A stretch of DNA of 47,192 nucleotides from Chitinophagales bacterium (GTDB lineage Bacteria > Bacteroidota > Bacteroidia > Chitinophagales > Chitinophagaceae), in NCBI GenBank assembly GCA_030832645.1, contig JAURIR010000009.1, positions 1 to 47,192 on the forward strand, given 5' to 3'. The position numbers were made by a program, and so were the translations under genes. Below the pieces are notes generated by a model that did not search any database, was not told the origin of the DNA, and saw nothing but the letters and a program-made list of their open reading frames with translations. Of this stretch, positions 8,520-18,023 are shown piece by piece; position 1 is the stretch's first letter, and every line of letters starts with the position of its first letter.

Positions 8520-9794
8520 ATGATTAAAAATGTTGTGGCGGTTATATTGGGAGGAGGTGCTGGTTCGAGGCTTTCGCCATTGACTTCCACCAGAAGTAAA
8601 CCCGCTGTACCTATAGCTGGTAAATACCGATTGGTGGATATACCGATTTCCAATTGTTTGAATTCTGATATTGGAAGAATGTATGTTCTTACCCAATTCA
8701 ATTCCGCATCGCTCAACAAACACATTAAGAATACATATCATTTTAGTGCCTTCAGTTCTGCTTTTGTGGATATCATAGCTGCAGAACAAACTCCAGATAA
8801 TCCAGCTTGGTTTCAAGGAACTGCAGACGCAGTCAGACAATCTCTGCGACATATAAATCAACAAGATTTTGATTATGTATTGATTCTGTCGGGTGATCAG
8901 CTCTATCAAATGGATTTTCAAGAAATGATTGAAGAGCATATCAAAAACAATGCAGAAATTTCAATCGCAACCATACCTGTTGCTGCAAAAGAGGCTACCG
9001 AGTTTGGTATTTTGAAAAAAGGCACTGACAACATCATTCAATCTTTTATTGAAAAGCCCAAATCGGAAGTATTGAGTGAATGGGTGAGCGATACAGGAGA
9101 TGCCATGAAAACCCAAGGCAGGGTTTACTTAGCGAGTATGGGTATTTATATTTTCAACAGAAATACCTTGTTTAATACATTGCTGGATGATTTCAAGGAG
9201 TCAACTGATTTTGGGAAAGAAATCATCCCGTATTCTATCAATAAGCATAAGGTTGTAAGCTTTCAATACGAAGGTTACTGGACAGATATTGGAAATATTC
9301 ATTCTTTTTTTGAAGCAAATCTCGCATTAACAAAAGATGTCCCTGAATTTAATTTATTCGATAATAAAAAAGCTGTTTACACCAGAGCGCGCATGCTGCC
9401 TCCTGCAAAAATAAGCGGTACAACACTTGAGAAGACTATCATTGCAGAAGGATGTATCATCAATGCTTCAAGAGTTGAAAATTCTGTCATCGGTATCAGA
9501 ACCCGAATTGGTTATGGAACTACCATAGTCAGTTGTTATATCATGGGTACAGATTATTATGAAACACTGGAAGAAATGAATTCCGCCAAAAGCAATGGAT
9601 TACCGGGTTTAGGTATCGGAGAACGTTGCTATATAAAAAATGCAATCATCGATAAGAATTGTAGAATCGGAAACGATGTTCGAATCAATGGAGGTAAACA
9701 TTTATCTAATTCTGAACATTTGCTGTATTCCATCAAAGATGGAATTGTTGTGGTAAAAAAAGGAGCAGTTTTACCCGACGGTTTTGTTATTTAA
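8520..9794 (+). CDS. glgC: Glucose-1-phosphate adenylyltransferase
   Basis: Makes ADP-glucose from glucose-1-phosphate and ATP, the regulated first step of glycogen synthesis. The N-terminal nucleotidyltransferase domain carries GGGAGSRLSPLTSTRSKPAVP and the segment YRLVDIPISNCLNSDI. The catalytic Asp region is ILSGDQLYQMDF, and the sugar-binding segment is FIEKPK. The C-terminal 150 residues form a left-handed beta-helix domain (IIAEGCIINASRVENSVIG), usual in the regulatory part. The sequence is closer in appearance to the plant and cyanobacterial type than to E. coli GlgC. 424 aa is normal length. Allosteric effectors cannot be read. Confidence 0.95.
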   Translation: MIKNVVAVILGGGAGSRLSPLTSTRSKPAVPIAGKYRLVDIPISNCLNSDIGRMYVLTQFNSASLNKHIKNTYHFSAFSSAFVDIIAAEQTPDNPAWFQGTADAVRQSLRHINQQDFDYVLILSGDQLYQMDFQEMIEEHIKNNAEISIATIPVAAKEATEFGILKKGTDNIIQSFIEKPKSEVLSEWVSDTGDAMKTQGRVYLASMGIYIFNRNTLFNTLLDDFKESTDFGKEIIPYSINKHKVVSFQYEGYWTDIGNIHSFFEANLALTKDVPEFNLFDNKKAVYTRARMLPPAKISGTTLEKTIIAEGCIINASRVENSVIGIRTRIGYGTTIVSCYIMGTDYYETLEEMNSAKSNGLPGLGIGERCYIKNAIIDKNCRIGNDVRINGGKHLSNSEHLLYSIKDGIVVVKKGAVLPDGFVI

Positions 9795-9824
9795 TTTCTA
9801 TCATGTCGGTTTTAAATCTTCGTT

Positions 9825-11189
9825 ATGGCTGATACCAATTCTAGCACTTTATCTTCTGCGCTGAGCACCGAAAAGCCATCCATGAATCTCGCTCAAATAT
9901 TTTTGATGAGTTTCGGGTTTTTGGGAATACAATTTGGTTTCGCTCTTCAAAATGGAAATACCAGCAGAATTTTACGATCATTTGGTGCCGATGTAGATCA
10001 ATTGCCCATGTTTTGGATTGTTGCACCTTTGGTGGGGATGATCGTTCAACCAATCATCGGACATTACAGTGATCGTACATGGAATAGACTCGGAAGAAGA
10101 AAACCATATTTTTTGACCGGAGCTATACTATCGAGTATAGCGCTGATTATTCTACCTAATTCAGGAAATTTTGCATCTGTCATTCCTGCCTTGTGGATTG
10201 GAGCCGGTATGGTTATGATCATGGATGCTTCTTTCAATGTAGCTATGGAACCCTTTAGAGCATTGGTGGCCGATAATCTTCCCAACCAGCAAAGCGCATC
10301 CGGATATAGTATTCAAACTTTTTTAATTGGTTTAGGTGCTGTAGCTGGTTCTGCATTGCCTGAATTTCTAGCCAACAGGGGTGTTGACATGAATGCAGGG
10401 GAAGATGGCGTTGCCAGTAACATAAAATACGCTTTTTACATTGGCGCGGCAGTTTTTATTGTCGCCATTCTCATAACTGTTTTTTTTACAAAAGAATTTT
10501 CGCCCCAAGAGTACGAAAAATTCCATGGCAAGCAAGAACAACCAAGCAATGGCCTCAGTGCAATTTTCACCGATTTTAAAAATATGCCAAGAACAATGAA
10601 GCAACTTGGGTTGGTTCAATTCTTTAGTTGGTTTGCTCTTTTTAGCATGTGGGTTTTTACTACTGATGCGGTTGCAACACACGTATATAAATTAACAGGT
10701 GATTACTCAAAGTCAATTGCCTACAACGAGGCTGGTAACAAAGTAAGTTCTGCATTTGGGATCTATAATTTTGTGGCAATGATCTATGCATTGATTCTTC
10801 CCATTCTTGCGAAAAAAATAAACAGGCGCCTAACCCATGCTGTTTCACTTCTCGCAGGTGGAATCGGTCTGATATCAATTTATTTTATTAAAGATGCCTC
10901 CTTGTTAAATTATTCAATGATTGGAGTTGGACTCGCATGGGCCTCCATACTTGCAATGCCATATGTTATACTTTCCTCTTCCATTCCTCCTGGCAAGTTG
11001 GGTATCTACATGGGAATTTTCAATTTTTTTATAACGCTTCCACAAATCATCAATGGTTTTATAGGTGGTTGGATTGTAAAACATCTCTACAACGGACAAC
11101 CTATTTATGCCATTGTATTGGCTGGTATATTCATGATATGTGCAGCGATCAGTGTAGTTTATGTGTACGATCCTGGTGAAAAAAAATAA
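9825..11189 (+). CDS. MFS transporter, SLC45/maltose-sucrose type
   Basis: An inner-membrane glycoside importer of 454 residues with about 12 membrane helices. The family signature of sucrose/maltose carriers is clear: FALQNGNTSRILRSFG in helix 1, and PIIGHYSDRTWNRLGRRKPY in the loop between helices 2 and 3. It sits between glgC and an exported GH13 enzyme (1 bp to the latter), so maltose or malto-oligosaccharides released outside or in the periplasm are the likely substrates. The short spacing supports one operon. Substrate is inferred from context. Confidence 0.9.
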   Translation: MADTNSSTLSSALSTEKPSMNLAQIFLMSFGFLGIQFGFALQNGNTSRILRSFGADVDQLPMFWIVAPLVGMIVQPIIGHYSDRTWNRLGRRKPYFLTGAILSSIALIILPNSGNFASVIPALWIGAGMVMIMDASFNVAMEPFRALVADNLPNQQSASGYSIQTFLIGLGAVAGSALPEFLANRGVDMNAGEDGVASNIKYAFYIGAAVFIVAILITVFFTKEFSPQEYEKFHGKQEQPSNGLSAIFTDFKNMPRTMKQLGLVQFFSWFALFSMWVFTTDAVATHVYKLTGDYSKSIAYNEAGNKVSSAFGIYNFVAMIYALILPILAKKINRRLTHAVSLLAGGIGLISIYFIKDASLLNYSMIGVGLAWASILAMPYVILSSSIPPGKLGIYMGIFNFFITLPQIINGFIGGWIVKHLYNGQPIYAIVLAGIFMICAAISVVYVYDPGEKK

Positions 11190-11190
11190 T

Positions 11191-13053
11191 ATGAAGTTTA
11201 AAAAGATACTACCGATACTTATTGGTCTTGTACTTGTAATTCACGCTCATTTGTTTGCCCAATATGCTATCTATCCATCGAATTGGTGGGTTGGTATGAA
11301 ATACAATACTGTTCAATTGATGATCCACAGCGACCAGGATATTTCTACTAAGATTACACTGAACCAATCAAAAGGGGTTACAATTAAAAAAATCTTTCAG
11401 CCACAAAACAAGCACTACCTCTTTGTTGATATTGAAATTCTTGCAACTGCCAAACCTGGTTCCTATTCATTTACCTTTCCGGATGGCAAAGGGTTTAACT
11501 ATGAATTAAAGCAACGTGTAAAGACTGCTTACTCAAAGCAAGGTGTTCACTCCAATGATTTGATTTACCTGATCATGCCAGATCGATTTGTAAATGGAGA
11601 TACTACCAATGATCATTTTGACGATTTGAGAGACAAAAGTTCTGATCGGGATAACCCTTATGCTAGGCACGGAGGTGATCTTCAAGGGGTAAAATCAAAA
11701 TTGGACTATTTAAAAGAGTTAGGGGTTACTGCTTTGTGGATGACTCCGGTAGTAGAAAATAATATGCCGCGAATGAACGAAAATCGTTGGTTAATGAGCG
11801 GATATCATGGTTATTGGATCACCGATCATTATAAAGTGGATAAACGAATGGGCGGTAACGAGGCGTACAAAGACCTCATTCAAGCTGCGCATCAAAAAGG
11901 ATTGAAAATTATACAAGATGCTGTCTATAACCATGTTGGATTATATCATCATACTGTTGTAGATCTTCCAATGAAAGATTGGCTCAATCAATGGACTACC
12001 TATACAGGGCCTGATCACCGCGAAGAAGTTTTCTTTGACCCACATGCTTCCTCAATGGAAAAAAATAAAATGGTGGGAGGGTGGTTTGTTCCACATTTAC
12101 CGGATCTTAATTTGACCAATCCTTATTGTGCAAAATTTGTAATCCAAAACAATATATGGTCAACCGAAGAATTTGATATTGATGGATGGAGGGTTGATAC
12201 GTATAAATATTGTGATGAAAAATTCCTCAACGATATCAATGCTGCTTTGATTAGAGAATTTCCTCAACTCACCGTTTTTGGAGAAGCCTGGACGAACACC
12301 GTTCCTGGAAGTGCATATTTTACTCAAAATAATCTTGCTGTTCCATTCAAACACCAGATAAAAGGGGTAACTGATTTTCCATTGAACGCTGCCATCATCG
12401 ATGCCATCAATCAACCATTTGGTTGGACGGATGGTATCATGAAATTATATATGACTTTGTCCCAGGACTTTCTCTATAAAGATCCTTTAACCAATTGCAT
12501 TTTTCTCGACAATCACGATATGAATAGATTTTTCTCCATGGCAGGTGAGAGCATTGAAAAGTATAAAATGGGATTAGGTATTTTACTGACTACAAGAGGA
12601 ATTCCTCAAATTTATTATGGTACAGAAGTGCTCATGAAAAATTACAAAGACCCCAACGATGCAGCAGTTCGAAAAGATTTTCCAGGTGGTTGGCAAAGTG
12701 ATAAAGTAAATAAATTTTTAAAAGAGGGAAGGACAGAAAAGGAACAAATTGCGTTTGAATATTTTAAAAAATTAGCCAACATACGTAAGCAAAGTCCTGC
12801 ACTTACCTCTGGTCAGTTGAAGCAATTTATTCCAAAAGATGGCCTCTATGTTTACTTTAGAATAGTAGGTAATCAAAAAATGATGTGCGTAGTAAATACC
12901 TCTTCAAAAGAGCAGGTAGTGGATAGTGAAACGTATAAAGAAGTGCTTTATGGCAAAAATACTTTCTTCGATTTGTTGAATAATACGAGTCAACCTATAC
13001 TTTCGGGTATTAAAATCCCTGCTGTTTCTTTTCAATTGTTTGAACTCAAATGA
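11191..13053 (+). CDS. Exported GH13 alpha-glucan hydrolase (neopullulanase/cyclomaltodextrinase-like)
   Basis: Hydrolyses alpha-1,4 (and possibly alpha-1,6) glucan to short oligosaccharides. I start at ATG 11191, one base after the transporter stop, which exposes a signal peptide (MKFKKILPILIGLVLVIHAH, then LFAQ). The N-terminal domain (YPSNWWVGMKYNTVQLMI) is that of SusA-type neopullulanases. The GH13 regions are complete: region I DAVYNHVG, nucleophile D336 in GWRVDTYKY, acid/base E365 in VFGEAWTN, and D443 in LDNHDMNRF. The C-terminal beta domain ends KIPAVSFQLFELK. The length is 620 aa. It is likely periplasmic. No SusC/SusD or SusR homologue is nearby. Confidence 0.93.
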   Translation: MKFKKILPILIGLVLVIHAHLFAQYAIYPSNWWVGMKYNTVQLMIHSDQDISTKITLNQSKGVTIKKIFQPQNKHYLFVDIEILATAKPGSYSFTFPDGKGFNYELKQRVKTAYSKQGVHSNDLIYLIMPDRFVNGDTTNDHFDDLRDKSSDRDNPYARHGGDLQGVKSKLDYLKELGVTALWMTPVVENNMPRMNENRWLMSGYHGYWITDHYKVDKRMGGNEAYKDLIQAAHQKGLKIIQDAVYNHVGLYHHTVVDLPMKDWLNQWTTYTGPDHREEVFFDPHASSMEKNKMVGGWFVPHLPDLNLTNPYCAKFVIQNNIWSTEEFDIDGWRVDTYKYCDEKFLNDINAALIREFPQLTVFGEAWTNTVPGSAYFTQNNLAVPFKHQIKGVTDFPLNAAIIDAINQPFGWTDGIMKLYMTLSQDFLYKDPLTNCIFLDNHDMNRFFSMAGESIEKYKMGLGILLTTRGIPQIYYGTEVLMKNYKDPNDAAVRKDFPGGWQSDKVNKFLKEGRTEKEQIAFEYFKKLANIRKQSPALTSGQLKQFIPKDGLYVYFRIVGNQKMMCVVNTSSKEQVVDSETYKEVLYGKNTFFDLLNNTSQPILSGIKIPAVSFQLFELK

Positions 13054-13070
13054 TTGAATAAATAAATAAT

Positions 13071-15041
13071 ATGAAGGCATCTTCCAGCGATAAGGACAAA
13101 TCATACGAGGAAATACATTTCATTGACACAGTCAAACCTGTTTGGAACTATTCTTTGTTTACGGAAGAGACAATCAAAAACTTTCAAAATGGTACACTAT
13201 ACAATGCCTATGACTATTTTGGGAATAAACAATTGACGGTTCTTGGTAAATCTGGAACCTATTTTGCTGTTTGGGCTCCCAATGCTACTCAAGTAAGTAT
13301 TGTTGGTAATTTCAATGATTGGAAAGATGGAGAGCATTCTCTTTTTGTACGATTAGACAGAAGTGGTATTTGGGAAGGATTTATCCCTGGATGTAATAAA
13401 GGGGAGGTGTACAAGTATTCCATTCATGGTTTTCAGGGAAAACTCATTCAAAAGGGAGATCCCTATTCGCATTACTGGGAAAAAAAGCCGTTGACTGCAA
13501 GCATAACATGGAATTTTGATTTTAAGTGGAACGATCAACATTGGATGAACAAAAGAGAAGAACACAATTCTCTTCACTCACCCTATACAATATATGAAGT
13601 GCATTTAGCCAGCTGGATGCGCCCCGATCCTTTTAACGAAGAATCCTACTTTTCCTATTGGGAGATTGCTGAACGATTGGTGCCGTATGTGAAAGATATG
13701 GGGTTCACCCATGTAGAACTCATGCCTGTGATGGAATTCCCTTTTGATGGCAGTTGGGGATACCAGGGAACTGGATATTATGCTCCTACTTCCAGATTTG
13801 GCCATCCCGAAGAATTCATGGCCATGATCGATTATTTTCATCGAGAAGGCATCGGTGTTATTTTAGATTGGGTGCCCTCTCATTTCCCCTACGATAGTCA
13901 TGGTTTGTTCATGTTTGACGGAACACATACGTACGAGTATGCAGACATGCGAAAAGGGTATCACCCTGATTGGAACAGTTATATATTTAATTATAAGCGT
14001 GGTGAAGTACGATCCTTTTTGATTAGTAATGCACGTTTTTGGTTGGATAAATTCCATGTCGATGGACTTCGTGTTGATGCTGTTTCCTCTATGTTGAAAT
14101 TAGATTATTCCAGAAACGATGGAGAGTGGGAACCGAATGAATTCGGTGGAAATGGAAACATAGAAGCGATTGAATTTCTAAAGAAAATGAACGAGATGGT
14201 CTACCGTGATTTTAAGGGGGTACAAACCATCGCGGAGGAAGCAACCAATTGGCCTGGCGTTTCTCGTCCTACTTATGCAGATGGATTAGGGTTTGGTATG
14301 AAATGGATGATGGGCTGGATGCATGATACATTGAGGTATTTCAAACAAGATCCTGTATTCAGACAGTTTCAGCAAAATCAGCTTACGTTCAGCATGATGT
14401 ATTACTACGATGAAAATTTCATGTTGCCGTTGAGTCATGATGAAGTAGTGCATGGAAAATCACCCATGATCTACAAGATGCCCGGTGATGAATGGCAAAA
14501 ATTTGCAAATCTTAGATTGCTTTACACCTATATGTTTATGCATCCCGGCGCCAAATTATTATTCATGGGTAATGAATTTGGGCAAACAGATGAATGGAAT
14601 TACAAAACGACACTTCGGTGGGATTTGTTGGAGTACGACTGTCATAAAGGAATGAAAAATTGTGTAAGTGCACTTGCTCATCTTATTAAAAACGAATCTG
14701 CCCTTAGTTACAATCAGTTTGATTATGCGGGATTTGAATGGCATGATCTCGAACACAGATCTGAATCTGTTATATCATTTATCAGAAGAGGTAGAACTAA
14801 AGACGATGAATTATTGATTGTTTTGAACATGACTCCTGTTGAACGCTCCAATTGGTTTTTGAAGCTGAAGCAAAAAGGTGAATGGAAAGAGGTTTTCAAT
14901 AGTGATCAAAAAGAATATTGGGGTTCGGATCACTTTCACAATAAAGGCAGATTGAAAACCACACAGGAACCAGACGGTGAGCAGTACCTGATTGTTCAGC
15001 TTCCTCCTTTAGCAGGATGTGTTTTTAAGAAAATAAGTTAA
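13071..15041 (+). CDS. glgB: 1,4-alpha-glucan branching enzyme
   Basis: Cuts alpha-1,4 chains and rejoins them by alpha-1,6 links, giving branched glycogen. An N-terminal CBM48 domain (YFAVWAPNATQVSIVGNFND) precedes the GH13 barrel. Catalytic residues are nucleophile D336 (DGLRVDAVSSM), acid/base E389 (TIAEEATNWPG) and D457 (LPLSHDEVVHGK). Their spacing (53 and 68 residues) equals that of E. coli GlgB (D405, E458, D526). The protein has 656 aa and only one N-terminal sandwich domain, as in short-form enzymes. It is the last gene of the operon, 17 bp after the GH13 gene. Its stop abuts the opposing argS stop with no terminator seen. Confidence 0.96.
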   Translation: MKASSSDKDKSYEEIHFIDTVKPVWNYSLFTEETIKNFQNGTLYNAYDYFGNKQLTVLGKSGTYFAVWAPNATQVSIVGNFNDWKDGEHSLFVRLDRSGIWEGFIPGCNKGEVYKYSIHGFQGKLIQKGDPYSHYWEKKPLTASITWNFDFKWNDQHWMNKREEHNSLHSPYTIYEVHLASWMRPDPFNEESYFSYWEIAERLVPYVKDMGFTHVELMPVMEFPFDGSWGYQGTGYYAPTSRFGHPEEFMAMIDYFHREGIGVILDWVPSHFPYDSHGLFMFDGTHTYEYADMRKGYHPDWNSYIFNYKRGEVRSFLISNARFWLDKFHVDGLRVDAVSSMLKLDYSRNDGEWEPNEFGGNGNIEAIEFLKKMNEMVYRDFKGVQTIAEEATNWPGVSRPTYADGLGFGMKWMMGWMHDTLRYFKQDPVFRQFQQNQLTFSMMYYYDENFMLPLSHDEVVHGKSPMIYKMPGDEWQKFANLRLLYTYMFMHPGAKLLFMGNEFGQTDEWNYKTTLRWDLLEYDCHKGMKNCVSALAHLIKNESALSYNQFDYAGFEWHDLEHRSESVISFIRRGRTKDDELLIVLNMTPVERSNWFLKLKQKGEWKEVFNSDQKEYWGSDHFHNKGRLKTTQEPDGEQYLIVQLPPLAGCVFKKIS

Positions 15042-16817
15042 TTACATTTTTTCGGGAACTTTTATTCCCAACATTGACATACCCGATTTAAGTATGGTTG
15101 CAACCAATGATGCAATTTTTAATCTCAATTGTTTCTTCTCCTCTGTTTCGGCATTTGAAATACTCAATGCTGCATAAAAGGAGTTGAAAAGTTGTGCTAA
15201 TTGGAATAAATACATGGCAATAGCCGATGGATCATGTGATTGACCTGCTTGCCTCAACGTTTGTTCAAATAGTTCGCATTGGATGAGAAGTTCTTTCTCC
15301 ATTTTGTGAAGTGCCTCTCTGAAATCAGTGTGTGAGGGGTTCACGGTATTTTTCTTCAATACGCTTTTTATACGTGCGTGCGTATATTGAATGAACGGGC
15401 CTGTATATCCATGAAAATCGATCGACTCTTCTGGATTGAAAATCATTTTCTTTTTTGGATCTACTCTGAGTAGAAAAAACTTAAGCGCACCCAATCCAAT
15501 GGTGTCATACAATTCTTTCAACTCACTTTCTGAAAACTCTTTCACTTTCCCAAGTTCTTGGGTATGAGCACCAGCGATGGATACCATTTCATCAATCAAA
15601 TCATCTGCATCAACAACGGTTCCCTCTCTACTCTTCATTTTACCGGTTGGTAATTCAACCATGCCATAGGAGAGGTGATGTATCCCTTCTGCATAAGGGA
15701 GCCCTAGTTTTTTGCAAATCAATTGTAAGACTTTCAGATGGTAGTTTTGTTCGTCTCCCACTACATAAATACTCTGGTCCATCTTGAACTCATCGTATTT
15801 GAGTTGTGCAAGTCCAATGTCTTGAGTGATATAAACCGATGTTCCATCACTTCTCAATACAAGTTTTTCATCCAAGCCATCTTTTGTCAAATCAATCCAA
15901 ATACTATCGTCATCTTTTTTGAAGAAAACATTATTTTTTAAACCCAATGCGATGGTGTCCTTACCTAGCAAATAGGTATTGCTCTCGTAATATGTCTTTG
16001 CAAAATCCGATCCTATTCTTTTGTAGGTAGTATCAAATCCCTCGTATACCCATTGATTCATTGTTTTCCATAGCTGAATCACTTCGGGTTTTCCATTTTC
16101 CCAATCAATAAGCATCTGTTGAGTTTCTTTCATGATGGGGGCTTCTTTCTCTGCATCTGCTTTGCTCATCCCTTTTTGAACAAGCTCTTCCACCTCTGTT
16201 TTATATGCATCATTGAACTTCACGTAATAATCTCCCACAAAATGATCCCCTTTGGTTGAGGTGGAAGCTGGAGTTGCACCGTTTGCATAGCGCCTCCAAG
16301 CAATCATGCTCTTGCAAATATGTACACCACGATCATTTACGATACAGGTTTTAACAACATCGTATCCGTTGGCTTTTAGAATTTCTGCAATGCTTCTGCC
16401 TAAAAAATTATTTCTCAGGTGTCCTAAGTGTAGAGGTTTATTGGTGTTGGGAGAGGAGTACTCAACCATGATCCTTTTGCCGTTCAATGGGGCTTTCCCA
16501 AAACATTCGTCTTGAAAATGTTTGTTCAACATATCCAGCAGAAAAGTGTTTTTCAAACCAAGGTTTAAAAAACCTTTGATGATATTGAACGATTCAAAAA
16601 AATCGGATTCGTTTTCAACGAGGAATTTGCCGATTGTATTGCCCAACTCATCGGGACTCAATTTGAGTGATTTAACCAATGGAAACAGTACGACAGTATA
16701 TTCTCCTTCAAATTCCGGCTTGGTCAAATTTACTTGAAGGGACGATTCTGGGATTTCAATCTGGTATAGCGATTGAATGGCAGCATTGGTCTTGGATCGT
16801 ATGATATCTGTTAACAT
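15042..16817 (-). CDS. argS: Arginyl-tRNA synthetase
   Basis: A class I synthetase that charges tRNA-Arg. The N-terminal additional domain begins MLTDIIRSKTNAAIQSLYQ. The HIGH-type motif is PLHLGHLRNNFLG. The KMSKS-type motif is GKMKSREGTVVDAD, and the C-terminal DALR anticodon domain includes GPFIQYTHARIKSVL. An upstream in-frame ATG at 16850 would add 11 residues that do not resemble the family. A perfect -7 box (TACCTTTG) on the minus strand overlaps that extension, so ATG 16817 is preferred, giving 591 aa. Divergent from the GNAT-like gene, convergent with glgB. Confidence 0.95.
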   Translation of the reverse strand: MLTDIIRSKTNAAIQSLYQIEIPESSLQVNLTKPEFEGEYTVVLFPLVKSLKLSPDELGNTIGKFLVENESDFFESFNIIKGFLNLGLKNTFLLDMLNKHFQDECFGKAPLNGKRIMVEYSSPNTNKPLHLGHLRNNFLGRSIAEILKANGYDVVKTCIVNDRGVHICKSMIAWRRYANGATPASTSTKGDHFVGDYYVKFNDAYKTEVEELVQKGMSKADAEKEAPIMKETQQMLIDWENGKPEVIQLWKTMNQWVYEGFDTTYKRIGSDFAKTYYESNTYLLGKDTIALGLKNNVFFKKDDDSIWIDLTKDGLDEKLVLRSDGTSVYITQDIGLAQLKYDEFKMDQSIYVVGDEQNYHLKVLQLICKKLGLPYAEGIHHLSYGMVELPTGKMKSREGTVVDADDLIDEMVSIAGAHTQELGKVKEFSESELKELYDTIGLGALKFFLLRVDPKKKMIFNPEESIDFHGYTGPFIQYTHARIKSVLKKNTVNPSHTDFREALHKMEKELLIQCELFEQTLRQAGQSHDPSAIAMYLFQLAQLFNSFYAALSISNAETEEKKQLRLKIASLVATILKSGMSMLGIKVPEKM

Positions 16818-16833
16818 TTCCTCAGAATTATTG

Positions 16834-16841
16834 CAAAGGTA
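16834..16841 (-). promoter_or_regulatory. Putative argS -7 box TACCTTTG
   Basis: An exact TAnnTTTG match followed by C on the minus strand, 16 bp upstream of the preferred argS ATG. No good -33 TTG is visible at the usual distance. Its position argues against the longer argS start at 16850. Confidence 0.45.
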
Positions 16842-16856
16842 CAACTCCATTATTTT

Positions 16857-16879
16857 AATTTACCGTTTATCGGTAATTT
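16857..16879. repeat. Inverted repeat between argS and GNAT-like gene
   Basis: TTACCG (16860-16865) and CGGTAA (16871-16876) are perfect arms around TTTAT. Adding the flanking bases gives 9-bp arms with one mismatch. It overlaps the plus-strand -7 box and could be an operator, but no cognate regulator is in the window. Confidence 0.4.
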
Positions 16880-16881
16880 TG
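16874..16881 (+). promoter_or_regulatory. Putative -7 box TAATTTTG for GNAT-like gene
   Basis: An exact TAnnTTTG match followed by C, only 11 bp before the ATG at 16893, so the leader would be about 5 nt. No clear -33 element is seen. It overlaps the right arm of the inverted repeat. Confidence 0.45.
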
Positions 16882-16892
16882 CACTTTGCACA

Positions 16893-18017
16893 ATGAGATT
16901 AGTAGAAGTAGCGGATAAATACACCGCCGAGCAATTTTTGAAGGTTCCATTCCTTATTTACAAGGATGATCCTAATTGGATATGTCCTTTATTCAACGAT
17001 ATCAATGCAGTATTCAACCCATCCAAGAACAATTTCTTCAGCTTTGGTAAATGTACTCGATGGATTTTGTTGGACGAAAAGGGGATAGCAATTGGACGCA
17101 TCGCTGCATTTATCAACAATAAGAAAGCGTATAACGAAGAAGTTCCTACGGGAGGTTGCGGATTTTTTGAATGCATTAATGATCAACAAGCAGCATTTGC
17201 CTTATTGGATCAGGCGAAATTATGGTTGATTGAAAATGGTATGAAGGCCGTAATGGGTCCCATCAATTTTGGAGAAACGGATATGTGGTGGGGGTTATTA
17301 GTGGATGGGTTTACCAATCCTTATTATGGGATGAACTACAATCCAGCTTATTATCAACACTTCTTTGTATCGTATGGTTTTAAAGTGAAATATGAGCAAA
17401 TTTCAAATAAGATTGATGTAAAGAGAGGAATGCCTGAGAAGGTTTTTAAGATTGCTAAGTGGGTTGAAAAAAGAACTGGTTATACTTTCAAGTCTTTGGA
17501 TAAATCCAATATTAAAAAGTACGCAAGTGATTTTAAAGAGATTTATAACGACGCATGGAAAGACTTTGAAAACTTCACACCCGTTACAGATGCCACTATC
17601 CAGGAAACGCTTGAAAAAATCAAGCCTGTGATGGATCCAAATTTGATTTGGTTCAGTTACACAGAGACAAATGAGCCAGTCGCTTTTGTAATGATACTTC
17701 CAGATACAAATGAGTTGATTAAAGGATTGAACGGCAAATTAGATCTTCTGGGTAAGATGAAATTTGTTTGGAATAAGTTCACTACACGTCACAAAAAAAT
17801 GAGGGCTGTGATCATGGGCACCAAGGAAGCCTATCGAAATCAAGGCTTGGAGTCTTGCATGTTCATGAAACTGCAGGAATATGTTCAACCACTTGGTCAA
17901 TACGAAGAACTGGAATTATCTTGGGTAGGTGATTTTAATTCAAAAATGTTAGCCCTTCATCAAGCAGTAGGAGCTACATATGCTAAAAAGCATACCACTT
18001 ACTTACTAAGGTTTTAA
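16893..18017 (+). CDS. GNAT-fold N-acetyltransferase-like protein
   Basis: A soluble protein of 374 residues that resembles large GNAT-related proteins common in Bacteroidota genomes. The N-terminal part (FLKVPFLIYKDDPNWICPL) is a conserved opening. The middle contains GPINFGETDMWWGLLVDGF, and the C-terminal part has the acetyl-CoA-fold-like stretch VIMGTKEAYRNQGLESCMF followed by LELSWVGDFNSKMLALHQ and a terminal beta segment. No signal peptide or membrane helix is visible. The substrate is unknown. It is followed after 6 bp by a GtrA-family gene, so they may be cotranscribed. Confidence 0.75.
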   Translation: MRLVEVADKYTAEQFLKVPFLIYKDDPNWICPLFNDINAVFNPSKNNFFSFGKCTRWILLDEKGIAIGRIAAFINNKKAYNEEVPTGGCGFFECINDQQAAFALLDQAKLWLIENGMKAVMGPINFGETDMWWGLLVDGFTNPYYGMNYNPAYYQHFFVSYGFKVKYEQISNKIDVKRGMPEKVFKIAKWVEKRTGYTFKSLDKSNIKKYASDFKEIYNDAWKDFENFTPVTDATIQETLEKIKPVMDPNLIWFSYTETNEPVAFVMILPDTNELIKGLNGKLDLLGKMKFVWNKFTTRHKKMRAVIMGTKEAYRNQGLESCMFMKLQEYVQPLGQYEELELSWVGDFNSKMLALHQAVGATYAKKHTTYLLRF

Positions 18018-18023
18018 ATTCAT

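Noticed and set aside
7935-8939. Minus-strand open frames (154 and 167 codons) opposite glgA and glgC
   Set aside because: They are shadows of strongly conserved genes, lack start context and show no family pattern.
16818-16850. Longer argS start at 16850
   Set aside because: The extra 11 residues do not resemble the family and overlap a perfect -7 box; ATG 16817 aligns with the usual N-terminal domain.
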